From SB15 sp964639245 (lineage in GTDB: Bacteria; Chloroflexota; Anaerolineae; Aggregatilineales; J027), in contig CAZXCU010000016.1 in the NCBI GenBank assembly GCA_964639245.1, positions 1 to 64,000 on the forward strand: a DNA stretch of 64,000 bases, read 5' to 3'. The notes below the pieces were generated by a model that was not told the DNA's origin, did not search any database, and saw nothing but the letters and a program-made list of their open reading frames with translations. Shown here in pieces: positions 28,318-37,295 of this stretch (positions within the stretch are counted from its first letter, which is position 1; the number at the start of each line of letters is the position of its first letter). The translations under genes and the position numbers were made by a program.

Positions 28318-29184
28318 ATGTTGATTGATGGAAAAGCACTGGCGGAAAGTGTCCGTCAGGAAGTCAAACAAGCGATTGAAAAACGCCTTGCCCAAGGCAA
28401 AGCCCGTCCCGGTCTGGCAACGGTGCTGGTGGGAGAAAATCCCGCGTCGCAAACCTATGTGAGTTCCAAGCGCAAAGCCTGTGCCGAATTGGGGATCGAG
28501 TCCTTTGCCCATCATCTGCCCGCCGACACACCCCAAGCTGACCTTGAAAATTTGGTGCGCGAACTGAATGAGAATCCGGCGGTACATGGGATTCTGGTGC
28601 AGCTGCCCCTGCCTAAACACATGGATGAAAAAACGGTTCTCGATTTGATCCGCTATGAAAAAGATGTGGACGGTTTTCATCCGATGAATATGGGGCTGCT
28701 GGCAATGAAGGGGCGTGAACCGCGTTTTGTGGCCTGTACGCCACAGGGGGCAATGGAAATGTTAAAAGCGACCCAAGTGCCGCTTGAAGGGGCGAAAGCG
28801 GTGGTGCTGGGACGCAGCAATATTGTGGGGATTCCGATGGCCTTGCTGCTGATTGAAGCCAATGCGACGGTCACGGTAGCCCACAGCCGCACGAAAAATT
28901 TACCGGAGGTCTGCCGCGAAGCTGATATTTTGATTGCGGCGGTAGGCAAGGCCGAAATGGTCAAGGGCGATTGGGTGAAACCCGGCGCGGTGGTGATTGA
29001 TGTGGGCATTAACAGTGTCCCCGATGCCACCAAAAAAAGTGGCTATCGGCTGGTGGGGGATGTCGATACGAAGGCGGTTGAGCCTGTTGCCAGCGCGATT
29101 ACCCCTGTTCCCGGTGGGGTTGGCCCGATGACGATTGCCATGTTGATGAAAAATACCCTTCGCGCTGCTGAATCGTTTGATTAG
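28318..29184 (+). CDS. folD: Methylenetetrahydrofolate dehydrogenase/cyclohydrolase
   Basis: 288 residues. Interconverts 5,10-methylene-, methenyl- and 10-formyl-tetrahydrofolate in the cytoplasm. Family motifs are intact: the catalytic region TYVSSKRKACAELGI with Tyr and Lys, VHGILVQLPLPKH, DVDGFHPMN, the NADP-binding GRSNIVGIP and the C-terminal TPVPGGVGPMT. The ATG at 28318 is chosen because AAGGGA lies 10 nt upstream, while the ATG at 28309 is too close to it. It stands alone, divergent from the adhesin gene. Confidence 0.97.
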   Translation: MLIDGKALAESVRQEVKQAIEKRLAQGKARPGLATVLVGENPASQTYVSSKRKACAELGIESFAHHLPADTPQADLENLVRELNENPAVHGILVQLPLPKHMDEKTVLDLIRYEKDVDGFHPMNMGLLAMKGREPRFVACTPQGAMEMLKATQVPLEGAKAVVLGRSNIVGIPMALLLIEANATVTVAHSRTKNLPEVCREADILIAAVGKAEMVKGDWVKPGAVVIDVGINSVPDATKKSGYRLVGDVDTKAVEPVASAITPVPGGVGPMTIAMLMKNTLRAAESFD

Positions 29185-29256
29185 TGGCGTTTTGAGGGAA
29201 TCTCTTACCCGAAAGCGCTTGTCCCCGCCCCTAGCAATCCTAAACACGGGATTTCG

Positions 29257-29278
29257 TAGGGGTGGGTTTAACCCACCC
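29257..29278. repeat. Short palindromic repeat, copy 1 (GTAGGGG followed by a hairpin)
   Basis: GTAGGGGTGGGTTTAACCCACCC: arms GGGTGGGTT and AACCCACCC around one base. It lies between convergent folD and the TIR gene. A sister copy with the same GTAGGGG head but a different, internally compensated stem is at 51491-51513. Confidence 0.6.
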
Positions 29279-29291
29279 GTTGTGCGAAAAA

Positions 29292-30590
29292 CTAAAGTTT
29301 GCCGTCTGCTTGTAAGGCTTCCAGAATCGCCAGCCCAATTTCCTGTGTCAATTCACTTTCGGCGCTGGCTTGAATTCCTGCCGCGCTGCCTAATTCTGGC
29401 ATATACTGGGTGGCTTTGAGCAAATCATTTTTGGCTTTGTCGGGCTGGCCGGCCTTCCAATACGCAATTGCCCGATTGTAATAGGCGGCGGGTTGGCTGG
29501 CTTGACCGCGTTCTAAGGCCATTGTCGCATCTTTAATGGCATCTTCGTAACGTTCCATATAAAAATTAATCAGCGAACGGGTGATATACGAACCGCCTTT
29601 GCGCGGGTTTTTCTTGATTTCGCGGTCAACTTCTGCCAGTGCTTCATCAAACCGCCCCAATTTGCCCAGAATCAACCGTCGTCCTGAATCAATATCCGCG
29701 TTTTCCGGGTCAAGCGCCAGCGCACGGTCATAAGCTGCCAGCGCACCTTCTAAATCATTCGCTTGGGTTGCAATCACCCCAAGTTGATAAATGTAGTAAC
29801 TTTCATCGGGATTGAGTTCGAGCGCTTTTTCAACCGCTTGTTTGGCTTCCTCATACCGCCCAAGTGCCAGCAGGGTCATGCCGTAGCTGCTCCAAACGCG
29901 GGGTGATTCAGCCTCCATTTCCAGTCCTTTTTGGTCGTCTGCCAGCGCGTCCTCATGCCGTTTAAGCCCAGAAAGTGCTAAACTGCGGTTGCGGTAATAT
30001 TTAGCGACATCCGGCGCAAGTTCAATCGCCAAGTTCAAATCATCCAACGCTTTTTGGTGCTGACGCACCGCGTTATAGGCAGCAGCACGGGCATTTAATC
30101 CTTCGGCATGATGGGGGAAGTCAGGAATTTTACTGTAGTGTTCGGCTGCCCCATCATAATCTTCAAGATGATAGGCTTCGTTCCCCTGTTGAAAAGAAGG
30201 CACCTGGTCTTGGGGTTCACCGCCCGTCGGCAGCAGCGCGGCAAGTTCTCCCAGCGCTTCACTGTAACGCCGCTTGAGTTTGATTTCGGGGAAACCATCT
30301 GGCGCTTTTACCCCCATATCTGCCAGCACAAAAATTAAATTTTTGCCTGCTTGTTGGGCATACTGCTGAAGGGTAAGGGCATCCTCGTCCCGTTGATACT
30401 TTTTGGTCAGCAGGACAATCATCACAGTGGCACGATCCAGCGCCTTTTGCTCGACTTCTTCCCAGTCATCACCGGGTGTGACATCATAAATGGCTGTCCA
30501 AACCTGTACACCCGATTTTAATAAATCACCGTAAATACGCTTGGCAAGCGTTTCATCCTCGGACGTGTAATTGATAAAAACTGTACTCAT
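29292..30590 (-). CDS. TIR domain protein with tetratricopeptide repeats
   Basis: 432 residues. The first 115 form a TIR domain: VFINYTSEDETLAKRI strand and helix, the VWTAIYDVTPGDDWEEVEQKAL segment that holds the BB loop and the region of the catalytic Glu in NAD-cleaving TIRs, then VMIVLLTKKY. Residues 130-420 are about eight TPR units (for example ALELNPDESYYIYQLG). TIR-TPR proteins occur both as NADase effectors and as scaffolds; nothing here decides between them. It is divergent from a STAS-AAA-roadblock cluster and may sense or assemble with those proteins. Confidence 0.85.
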   Translation of the reverse strand: MSTVFINYTSEDETLAKRIYGDLLKSGVQVWTAIYDVTPGDDWEEVEQKALDRATVMIVLLTKKYQRDEDALTLQQYAQQAGKNLIFVLADMGVKAPDGFPEIKLKRRYSEALGELAALLPTGGEPQDQVPSFQQGNEAYHLEDYDGAAEHYSKIPDFPHHAEGLNARAAAYNAVRQHQKALDDLNLAIELAPDVAKYYRNRSLALSGLKRHEDALADDQKGLEMEAESPRVWSSYGMTLLALGRYEEAKQAVEKALELNPDESYYIYQLGVIATQANDLEGALAAYDRALALDPENADIDSGRRLILGKLGRFDEALAEVDREIKKNPRKGGSYITRSLINFYMERYEDAIKDATMALERGQASQPAAYYNRAIAYWKAGQPDKAKNDLLKATQYMPELGSAAGIQASAESELTQEIGLAILEALQADGKL

Positions 30591-30689
30591 TCCGCGCTAC
30601 CTATCAGGCTAAATCACGTAAGACATGATATATGATGCCCCTGTAAAAATAAATCTGCTATTTAGCAGGGCATAGATAGTGCGAGTCTA

Positions 30690-30719
30690 ACTTTGGTATC
30701 CCCCAAAGTGGGATAAAAT
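30690..30719 (+). promoter_or_regulatory. Putative promoter with overlapping inverted repeat upstream of the STAS gene
   Basis: ACTTTGG (30690-30696) and CCAAAGT (30703-30709) form a 7-bp inverted repeat with a 6-nt spacer; TAAAAT at 30714-30719 is a possible -10 with TTTGGT 16 bp upstream, so a protein bound to the repeat would cover the -35. The region is shared with the divergent TIR gene. Confidence 0.4.
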
Positions 30720-30753
30720 AAGAATAAGCAGTTATCATAGGGAAGGTATCTCC

Positions 30754-31089
30754 ATGAATATCACGGAAAAAGAACAGAATGGCGTGGTTGTATTTACGAT
30801 AGAAGGACGGATTGATTCACAGGGCGCAGTCGATTTGGATCTGGCGCTGCAAAGTTCCTCCACCAGCGGACATCACAAAATGGTGCTGGATATGTCCGAA
30901 GTCAAGTATATCAACAGTTCTGCGCTGCGGACGCTGGCTGATATTGTGACCCAAAATCGTGAAGAAGGCGGCGATTTGAAATTGGCTGCTTTGAGCCACA
31001 AGGTCAAACGGGTATTTGAAATCATCGGGTTCGACAACTTCTTTGAAATTTATGAAGCTGTCCCTGCGGCGGTAGCGGCCTATCAATAG
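30754..31089 (+). CDS. STAS domain anti-sigma factor antagonist
   Basis: 111 residues, a single STAS domain of the SpoIIAA/RsbV type. The strand VVVFTIEGRID and the phosphorylation loop MSEVKYINSSALRTL are clear, with Ser55 or Ser56 as the phospho-acceptor. Such proteins switch partner proteins by reversible serine phosphorylation. No anti-sigma kinase or sigma factor gene is near. It is 32 nt upstream of the AAA ATPase gene and probably co-transcribed, so its partner may be the ATPase or another unit of the cluster. Confidence 0.9.
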   Translation: MNITEKEQNGVVVFTIEGRIDSQGAVDLDLALQSSSTSGHHKMVLDMSEVKYINSSALRTLADIVTQNREEGGDLKLAALSHKVKRVFEIIGFDNFFEIYEAVPAAVAAYQ

Positions 31090-31121
31090 CGAATTTTGCC
31101 ATTATCAGGCATACTTGACCT

Positions 31122-32471
31122 ATGCCTGATACTATTCCTTACCATCCACTCAGCCCACCGGACGACCCCACGCTGTTTTATGGGCGTGAGGACGTGATCG
31201 CTTTTCTCCGGCAGCACCTGGTCGGAGGCAACAACACCGAAATTTTGGTCATTCTAGGGCGTACAGGCATTGGCAAAACGTCGGTGTTGATGCACGTTCC
31301 GTATATTGTCGATGAACGCTACCAACCGGTTTATCTGGATACTGATTCGCTCAACTCCACGCATACCTATCTGCAAACGCTTGTTCATCGCATTTTGCAG
31401 CGCATGGAACTTATTGGAGCCAGCACCTACCGCATCCCCGAAATGCCATCCGAAGACATACCCGAGGTAGACTTACTCGAATGGTTTGCCAATGAATTTT
31501 TGGATGTGGTGCTGAGTGCCATCCAGCGCACCCGTTTTTTGCTGCTGCTCTTGGATGATTTTCAGCAGATTTTTAACGCGATTGATGAAAAGCGTCTGCC
31601 GCCCGGTTTCATTGATTTTCTGGGAGAAATTCTGGAAAAATACGAACGCTTAAGTATTGTTGCAAGCCTTAAAATGGAAGACGAAGACCGCGCGCTCCGT
31701 CACTATCCCACCGCCAATCTGACCTACTATTTTCGCTTGCAGCACTTGGAAACAAGCGCGGCCCGCCAATTGATTACCGAACCTGTATCCTTTAAGTATC
31801 AGTTTACGGAGGAAGCCCTCACCCGCATTCTCCATTTGTGTGGTGGGTATCCTTTTTTGCTGCATTCTGTTTGCCGATTGCTTTACCGCTACCATCGCAA
31901 TAATCCGAGTGTGAACCCGATTGGGGTAGGGGCAATCGATGTCATTTACACGGCTGCGCTGGAAGAAACTGGCGAAGTTATCCGCGAGTTCTGGCAACAT
32001 ACCACCCCAGCCCAGCAGGTCACGATTCTGGCCTTGTTGGAGTTTTATCAACAAAATCCTACCCGTGCGGTCTCATTTGATGAATTGAAACAATGGATGC
32101 TGGAGTCACGTACCGGAGTCAACCCGACTCAGTTGGCAGCCACCCTTCGTAGTTTGGAATATGGGCTGGTGGTTAAAACCAATTCGCAAGGAGAGTATCA
32201 GTTCGCTACCGCGCTGGAAGCAGATTGGCTGCTTGCCAATACTCCCCTCAAAAAAGCCGTTGAGGATAAGAAAATGAAGCGGTTGGCCCGTTTGATTGGT
32301 GTGGCTGCTGTTATAGGTGTTGTCATCATCATCATCTTGATTCTTGCGTCAGGCATTTTTGATAGCAATGATTCCGCTGCCCCACGTCGGGATGCACCGC
32401 CGACCTCAACCCTATCTATTGAAATTGACCCCACCAATGCTGCCCGAACTGCCACTCCCGCTTCTGACTGA
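31122..32471 (+). CDS. AAA/ORC-type ATPase with winged helix and C-terminal membrane anchor
   Basis: 449 residues. Walker A GRTGIGKT at 46-53, Walker B LLLLLDDF near 140, and the following helical lid and a winged-helix-like region (residues about 270-370) fit the STAND/ORC1-like ATPase group. A lone hydrophobic helix near residues 386-410 is followed by a short Pro/Thr-rich tail, so the ATPase domain would face the cytoplasm from the membrane. Cluster context with STAS, roadblock, TIR-TPR and FHA proteins suggests a signalling assembly. Function not known. Confidence 0.8.
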   Translation: MPDTIPYHPLSPPDDPTLFYGREDVIAFLRQHLVGGNNTEILVILGRTGIGKTSVLMHVPYIVDERYQPVYLDTDSLNSTHTYLQTLVHRILQRMELIGASTYRIPEMPSEDIPEVDLLEWFANEFLDVVLSAIQRTRFLLLLLDDFQQIFNAIDEKRLPPGFIDFLGEILEKYERLSIVASLKMEDEDRALRHYPTANLTYYFRLQHLETSAARQLITEPVSFKYQFTEEALTRILHLCGGYPFLLHSVCRLLYRYHRNNPSVNPIGVGAIDVIYTAALEETGEVIREFWQHTTPAQQVTILALLEFYQQNPTRAVSFDELKQWMLESRTGVNPTQLAATLRSLEYGLVVKTNSQGEYQFATALEADWLLANTPLKKAVEDKKMKRLARLIGVAAVIGVVIIIILILASGIFDSNDSAAPRRDAPPTSTLSIEIDPTNAARTATPASD

Positions 32472-32550
32472 TTCCCCCATTCTTCTAGGAAAATCTGCAA
32501 ACAAGAGTCCCAGCGCTATTGGGGAGGGATGAGCCAAGCGGTTTCTTAGA

Positions 32551-32579
32551 TTGTCCAAGTAAAATAATTCCGTTATACT
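32551..32579 (+). promoter_or_regulatory. Promoter of the roadblock gene
   Basis: TTGTCC (32551-32556) and TATACT (32574-32579) with a 17-bp spacer, 31 nt upstream of the ATG at 32610. It gives the roadblock gene its own start of transcription. Confidence 0.65.
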
Positions 32580-32609
32580 CCTCGTTAGACTCAAATTGCG
32601 AGGAAACCT

Positions 32610-33026
32610 ATGCCGGGTCAACAGTATCGTAGTGAAAAATTAGAACGCACTCTCAAAAGTTTGCATATGGCTGTGCCGGGGATTAAGGCATCCGTCGTGG
32701 TCAATATTGAAGGCTTGTTAGTTGCAGCATATCCTCCCGGTAATGAGGACAACCCCTATGAAAACCCGACGAGCAGTCCGCAAGTTGCAGCAATGGCCGC
32801 AACCCTGATTGGGCTGGCAGAAACAACGCTGAATCGCTTGCAGCAGGGCGAACTCAAACGCCTGATGATTGACGCAGACAATGGTACGATGGTCGTCTAT
32901 CCGGCTAACCGTGCATCGCTGGCTGTTTTGGTTGAAAAAGGCACCAAATTAGGGCGGGTGTTGTTTGCGGTTTCCAAAGTGAGGGACGAAGTGATGGATA
33001 TTTTACGCATCAAGGATGATGAATAA
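32610..33026 (+). CDS. Roadblock/LC7 domain protein
   Basis: 138 residues, one roadblock domain (MPGIKASVVVNIEGLLVAA-like strand, then QVAAMAATLIGLAETTLNRL helix and the MVVYPA strand). Bacterial roadblock proteins such as MglB act as partners or GAPs of small Ras-like GTPases; no GTPase is encoded here. The gene has its own promoter and converges on the FHA gene with a 28-nt gap. It probably belongs to the same signalling group as the STAS and AAA proteins. Confidence 0.9.
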   Translation: MPGQQYRSEKLERTLKSLHMAVPGIKASVVVNIEGLLVAAYPPGNEDNPYENPTSSPQVAAMAATLIGLAETTLNRLQQGELKRLMIDADNGTMVVYPANRASLAVLVEKGTKLGRVLFAVSKVRDEVMDILRIKDDE

Positions 33027-33054
33027 AAAAACCATCACTTACAACAGGAATAGT

Positions 33055-33984
33055 CTATTCGGGCTGGGTGGGTGTTGAAGGTTCTGGCTTCTTTTCTTCC
33101 ACCTCATTTTTAGCGGGATCAGGTTGTGCTGCGGTTATCGGCGGATTTTCGGGCTGTTTGAGTTCCGATGCGGAAGAAGGATTAGCTGCTTCAGAAATTT
33201 CTTTGCCGGGAACGACAGGCATGATTGGTTTGGGGGCAGATGGCTGTGCCTCAACCGGGTTGGAGGCCGACTCTATCGCCACCGTAACATTATTTTCCGC
33301 TTTTTTCAATTCAGCAATGGCTTCTCGCACAGCTTCTGCGGTCATTTTAACGGTTGCTTGTGGCGCAGACGACGCGGGTGTTTCGGTTGGCGTGACCAAC
33401 CCTTCTACCTGAGCAGGGTCAAGCGCTTTGGTCACGCTCTTCTGGAAGAATGCCCGCACCCTCAGTTGACCAAGTTGAATTTCATCACCGTCACTTAAAA
33501 CATAGGGACGGTGCGAGATCAAGCGTTCCCCGTTCAGGAATGTGCCGTTACTGCTGCCTAAATCCCAGAGTTCAAGGGTATTATCTTGGGCGGAGGATTT
33601 GCGGATTTCGGCATGACGGCGGCTTACCCCCATGCGATAGCCTGCGTAAGGTGTTAAATCCACTTGGGGAGTGACACCGGTTGAAGGGTCGGTGCGTCCA
33701 AACAAGATAATATCTTTATCTTGCGGATTAAATTTAAGGACATAGGCACCGTCATTAATCTCGATGCGTAAGGTTGCATGAGGTGGGAAAACTTCTGACC
33801 CTAAAACCCCAGCATCCTTGATTTCTTCAACCTCTATTTTGGTATCTACCCCCACGACGGGTTCGTTTTTGTCCAGCGATTTCGTATCCGCCGTGGCTTG
33901 GCTACCAATCAGGCTTGTTCCACAATTTTCACAAAAAACCACACCGGGGCGGTTATTATACGCACAGTTCGGGCAAATTTGCAT
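33055..33984 (-). CDS. Zinc-ribbon and FHA domain protein
   Basis: 309 residues from ATG 33984 (a GTG at 33987 precedes it). An N-terminal zinc ribbon has CPNC and CENC pairs. Residues about 85-185 form an FHA phosphothreonine-binding domain with GRTD, SRRHAEI, and LGSSNGTFLNG, all canonical. The last 110 residues are rich in Pro, Ala, Glu and Lys and look disordered, a likely docking or phosphorylation region. It would recruit a Thr-phosphorylated partner; no Ser/Thr kinase is in the window. Confidence 0.9.
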   Translation of the reverse strand: MQICPNCAYNNRPGVVFCENCGTSLIGSQATADTKSLDKNEPVVGVDTKIEVEEIKDAGVLGSEVFPPHATLRIEINDGAYVLKFNPQDKDIILFGRTDPSTGVTPQVDLTPYAGYRMGVSRRHAEIRKSSAQDNTLELWDLGSSNGTFLNGERLISHRPYVLSDGDEIQLGQLRVRAFFQKSVTKALDPAQVEGLVTPTETPASSAPQATVKMTAEAVREAIAELKKAENNVTVAIESASNPVEAQPSAPKPIMPVVPGKEISEAANPSSASELKQPENPPITAAQPDPAKNEVEEKKPEPSTPTQPE

Positions 33985-34020
33985 CACACTATCCCTCAGA
34001 TGCTTTCATTGATGAAAATA

Positions 34021-35250
34021 TTAGCACAGTTCATAAAGTTTTTCTATCACAAAGGCAATTTCGTCTGCTGTGTTGTAATGGGCAATCCCGATTCGCACCA
34101 TGCCGCCATCTGTTGCATGTCCCAGCGCATTCATGGTTTCAACAGCGTAATAATCGCCACTCCACACATAAATAGCATTAGCCGCCAGCGCTTGTGCAAT
34201 GTCATCGGGATGGCGATGAGGCATCCGAAAAATGACGGTTGGCACACGCATCTCAGCATTGGCTTTTTCCACAATACCACGAATTTCAATATTCGGCATA
34301 GCCTGTAATCCGTCTAGCAACTGCCAAGCCAACAACTTTTCATATTCCATTAAATTTTGATAGCTGTTTTCTAATTGATTTCTTAAGGTTTCGCCTTGTC
34401 CTAACGAAGCTAAATACTCGACAGCGGCTTTTGTTCCGGCAATTGTTTCAAAACACCCGGTGCCAGTTTCCCATTTATCCGGTGTTTTATTAGAAGCTGG
34501 GCGCACCTTATAGGGGGTTAAGGCTTCTAATAAGTCATATTTTCCGTACAGCACCCCAACATGCGGGCCATAAAACTTGTAAGCCGAACAGACCAGAAAA
34601 TCGACATCCATCGCCTGTACATCTATTAACACATGCGGGGCAGATTGCACAGCATCCACGTAGATTTTTGCGCCTGTGTCGTGGGCCATCTGAGTCATTT
34701 TTTGAATCGGATTGATCGTGCCTAAGGCATTGGCAGCATGACCGACACACACGAGTTTGGTTTTTTCATTCAACGCATTTTCATAGGTTGCCATGTCCAA
34801 TGTCCCTGTTTCAGGGTCAAGCCGCACCCAGCGTACTGTGACTCCCAAATCTTCTGCCAGCAATCGCCATGGGGTCACATTGGCATCGTGATCCATTTGT
34901 GTCAGGATAATTTCATCCCCTGCTTTAAGGGTTTTGCCAATAGCACGGCTAAAATGCAGGGTGAGTGTGGTCATATTTGCGCCAAAAACAATTTCTTCGG
35001 GACGGTTGGCGTTCAAAAAAGTTGCCAGCGTTTGTCGTGCGGCATATTTCATTGCACTTGTCCGTTGGCTGGTCGCAAAAAACCCCCCTGTGTTGGCGTT
35101 GTCATACGTGAAGTAGTGGCTGACTGCCTCAATCACCGCGTAGGGGACTTGTGTTCCGGCGGGATTATCTAAAAAGATAGGTGTGCGTCCTTCGTCCACC
35201 TGCTGAAGGGACGGAAATTGCTTGCGTACCGCCTGTACATCCAATGGCAT
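34021..35250 (-). CDS. Class V aminotransferase fold protein, cysteine-desulfurase-like without the usual active cysteine
   Basis: 409 residues. The PLP lysine is in LVCSAYKFYGPHVG, and the cofactor-binding His/Asp segments VDAVQSAPH are intact. The loop where SufS/IscS enzymes carry the sulfur-accepting Cys reads IYVWSGDYYAVE, with no Cys. This matches the VC1184-like subgroup usually named cysteine desulfurase by similarity. The reaction may be another PLP chemistry. No SUF or ISC genes are nearby. AGAGGA precedes the ATG at 35250. Confidence 0.8.
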   Translation of the reverse strand: MPLDVQAVRKQFPSLQQVDEGRTPIFLDNPAGTQVPYAVIEAVSHYFTYDNANTGGFFATSQRTSAMKYAARQTLATFLNANRPEEIVFGANMTTLTLHFSRAIGKTLKAGDEIILTQMDHDANVTPWRLLAEDLGVTVRWVRLDPETGTLDMATYENALNEKTKLVCVGHAANALGTINPIQKMTQMAHDTGAKIYVDAVQSAPHVLIDVQAMDVDFLVCSAYKFYGPHVGVLYGKYDLLEALTPYKVRPASNKTPDKWETGTGCFETIAGTKAAVEYLASLGQGETLRNQLENSYQNLMEYEKLLAWQLLDGLQAMPNIEIRGIVEKANAEMRVPTVIFRMPHRHPDDIAQALAANAIYVWSGDYYAVETMNALGHATDGGMVRIGIAHYNTADEIAFVIEKLYELC

Positions 35251-35277
35251 GAGTTATTTTCCTCTAGGGCATTTAAT

Positions 35278-35318
35278 AAAAAACGTCCTTTGATTATAGA
35301 GAATTCTCCCAAAGGACG
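35278..35318 (-). terminator. Rho-independent terminator downstream of the DUF4097-like gene
   Basis: CGTCCTTTG (35284-35292) pairs with CAAAGGACG (35310-35318); on the minus strand it ends in six T. It separates the DUF4097-like gene from the aminotransferase-fold gene. Confidence 0.85.
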
Positions 35319-35344
35319 CTTGAATTTGCCCCAAATTACCAGCT

Positions 35345-36196
35345 TTAATCGCGGATTTCGATTGCCCCTACATCGGATACAATCGTTAAGGTGGCTTCGG
35401 GGTCATCATCCCCATACAATCCCGTCAGATGTTGACTGACGGTTTCCCAGTTTTCATCTTTATTTTCTAGGGTAAGGTCGGTGGAAATTTCACCCACATC
35501 GGTACGGGCATCTAAGGCAAAACGGCTGTCCCGCGTGACTTGAACTGTGATATCTCCTACATTCGCCTCAATGCGGTGTTCCCCCTGCGGGCCAACCTGT
35601 CCTTCAAAGCGCACCTCGCCCACATCCACGGTTAAATCCAGTTGGTCGCGGATGATCACGTTACGAATATCAATCTTGCCTACATTATTGGTGACGCTCA
35701 GGTTCATACTTTCTGGCAGGGTGACGATCACATCCACGGTGGCATCCCCAAAGTTGAAAAACGATTCATCGCTGTCATTCTCAACCTTGATGATATATTC
35801 GTCATCATCAAACTCAACCTCGTAATCGAGATTTTCAAGTTTTTCTTTGGCGCGGCTTTCGCTCACGCCAGTTGCCCGCATTTTCAGCGTTACTTCAATG
35901 TTTTCTGCCGTGCGGCTGCCGTTGACTGTGACTTCACCCACCTCATTTTCTATAACAAGATTGATATTCTCGATGTCTTCGATAGGAAGTGTTTCAGTCA
36001 CTGTTTTGGTTTGTTCATTGGCCTCTGTCGTGGCTGCCAGCGCCGTAATACCCGCCCCGATGCCAAAGGTGGAAAAACAACACAGGAAAATCACCGCGCA
36101 ACCCAGCATGAGGAGGGTTCGCAGGAGGCCTGAGGATGAAGGCTGTGGCTGACCCGGCGTATATCTGACTTTCGGTTCGTAGATTGGCTCTGACAT
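35345..36196 (-). CDS. Membrane protein with toastrack (DUF4097-like) beta domain
   Basis: 283 residues. A short cytoplasmic N-terminus is followed by one helix (LLMLGCAVIFLCCFSTFGIGAGI) and an external all-beta domain of short repeats such as NVGKIDIRNV and ADVGEI-like turns, typical of the DUF4097/LiaF-LiaG toastrack group. These proteins often belong to envelope-stress circuits, but no two-component genes adjoin. GGAGAG precedes the ATG at 36196. Monocistronic by its own terminator. Confidence 0.75.
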   Translation of the reverse strand: MSEPIYEPKVRYTPGQPQPSSSGLLRTLLMLGCAVIFLCCFSTFGIGAGITALAATTEANEQTKTVTETLPIEDIENINLVIENEVGEVTVNGSRTAENIEVTLKMRATGVSESRAKEKLENLDYEVEFDDDEYIIKVENDSDESFFNFGDATVDVIVTLPESMNLSVTNNVGKIDIRNVIIRDQLDLTVDVGEVRFEGQVGPQGEHRIEANVGDITVQVTRDSRFALDARTDVGEISTDLTLENKDENWETVSQHLTGLYGDDDPEATLTIVSDVGAIEIRD

Positions 36197-36295
36197 GATT
36201 CTTCTCTCCTACTGAATGCCATGTTTCAATAGGGTATACGCAGTCAACCACAAGTTGTTGCGTAAAACCACCGTATGTAAGCTGTATTCGTTTAT

Positions 36296-37114
36296 CTACC
36301 GCAGCGCAATTCCGATTAAGCTGATGGTCGCAAAAAGCGTGCAGTAAATAGCAAATCCATACAGTTTTTGCCGCCGCACAAAACTCAGCAAAAAGGCAAT
36401 GGAGGCATAGCCCACAGCCATAGAACTTAAAAAGCCAACAACAATGACCATCGTATCCAATTCAACTTTTTCGCCAAACGCAATGTCGAGCAATTGTTTT
36501 GCCCCTGCCCCCAGAATAATGGGGGTTGCCATCAAAAAGCTGAACCGGGCTGCACTTTCACGGGTCAAACGACTAACCAGACCTGCTGCAATCGTGCTGC
36601 CAGAACGCGAAACACCGGGAATAATCGCAACAGCTTGGGCAATCCCGATAAAAATCGAATCCCATACCGTCATTTGTCCCATCGTTTTGTTGCCAGGGCG
36701 GGTGGCAGTGTACCATTCACTCCCAACCAACAAAATGGCGGTGATATAGAGCGTAATGGCGGTGAAGGTCGGGTCAGAGAGTTCGTTTTCAAAATAGGGT
36801 TCGAGCAAAATTCCGGCAATCACCCCCGGAATGGTGGAGATGCCAATTAAAACCAGCACCTTTTCATCATCGGTTTTGATGGCACGCTGGCGCAAAATCT
36901 GAAAACCTGCTTTGGCAAAATTCACCCAATCTTTCCAGAAATACCAGATGAGCGCCGTGGTTGTGCCAATATGCACCGTGACTTCAAAAAGTAGCGAGGG
37001 GCGATCCCACCCCACCCACCAAGGAATAAGCACTAAATGAGCAGAACTGGAGATGGGGAGAAATTCTGCAAAGCCTTGTAAAATGCCAAGTACGAGCGCT
37101 TCAAGCAGACTCAT
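36296..37114 (-). CDS. uppP: Undecaprenyl-diphosphate phosphatase
   Basis: 272 residues, multi-helix membrane protein. It recycles the lipid carrier of cell wall synthesis by removing a phosphate from undecaprenyl diphosphate. Both catalytic signatures are present: GFAEFLPISSSAHL near the N-terminus and IPGVSRSGSTIAAG in the middle. Start at 37114. It lies 69 nt downstream of the tRNA-Ala gene, beyond that gene's terminator. Confidence 0.95.
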   Translation of the reverse strand: MSLLEALVLGILQGFAEFLPISSSAHLVLIPWWVGWDRPSLLFEVTVHIGTTTALIWYFWKDWVNFAKAGFQILRQRAIKTDDEKVLVLIGISTIPGVIAGILLEPYFENELSDPTFTAITLYITAILLVGSEWYTATRPGNKTMGQMTVWDSIFIGIAQAVAIIPGVSRSGSTIAAGLVSRLTRESAARFSFLMATPIILGAGAKQLLDIAFGEKVELDTMVIVVGFLSSMAVGYASIAFLLSFVRRQKLYGFAIYCTLFATISLIGIALR

Positions 37115-37143
37115 CGTTGATTCTTTCTTAATAAATTAGCAGA

Positions 37144-37172
37144 AACAAAAACAAGCCGCGTCAAGCGACTTG
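37144..37172 (-). terminator. Terminator of the tRNA-Ala gene
   Basis: On the minus strand CAAGTCGC and GCGGCTTG form an 8-bp stem with one G-U pair and loop TTGAC, followed by TTTTTGTTT, 11 nt after the end of the tRNA. Confidence 0.8.
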
Positions 37173-37182
37173 CTGTTTGGAA

Positions 37183-37255
<73 letters not shown>

Positions 37256-37295
37256 GTTTACTAAGGGGCATTCTAACAGTCCTATGAAGGAACTG

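Noticed and set aside
29292..33984. A named anti-phage system (Thoeris, TIR-STING or similar)
   Set aside because: None of the required partner genes is present; a TIR-TPR protein beside signalling genes is not enough.
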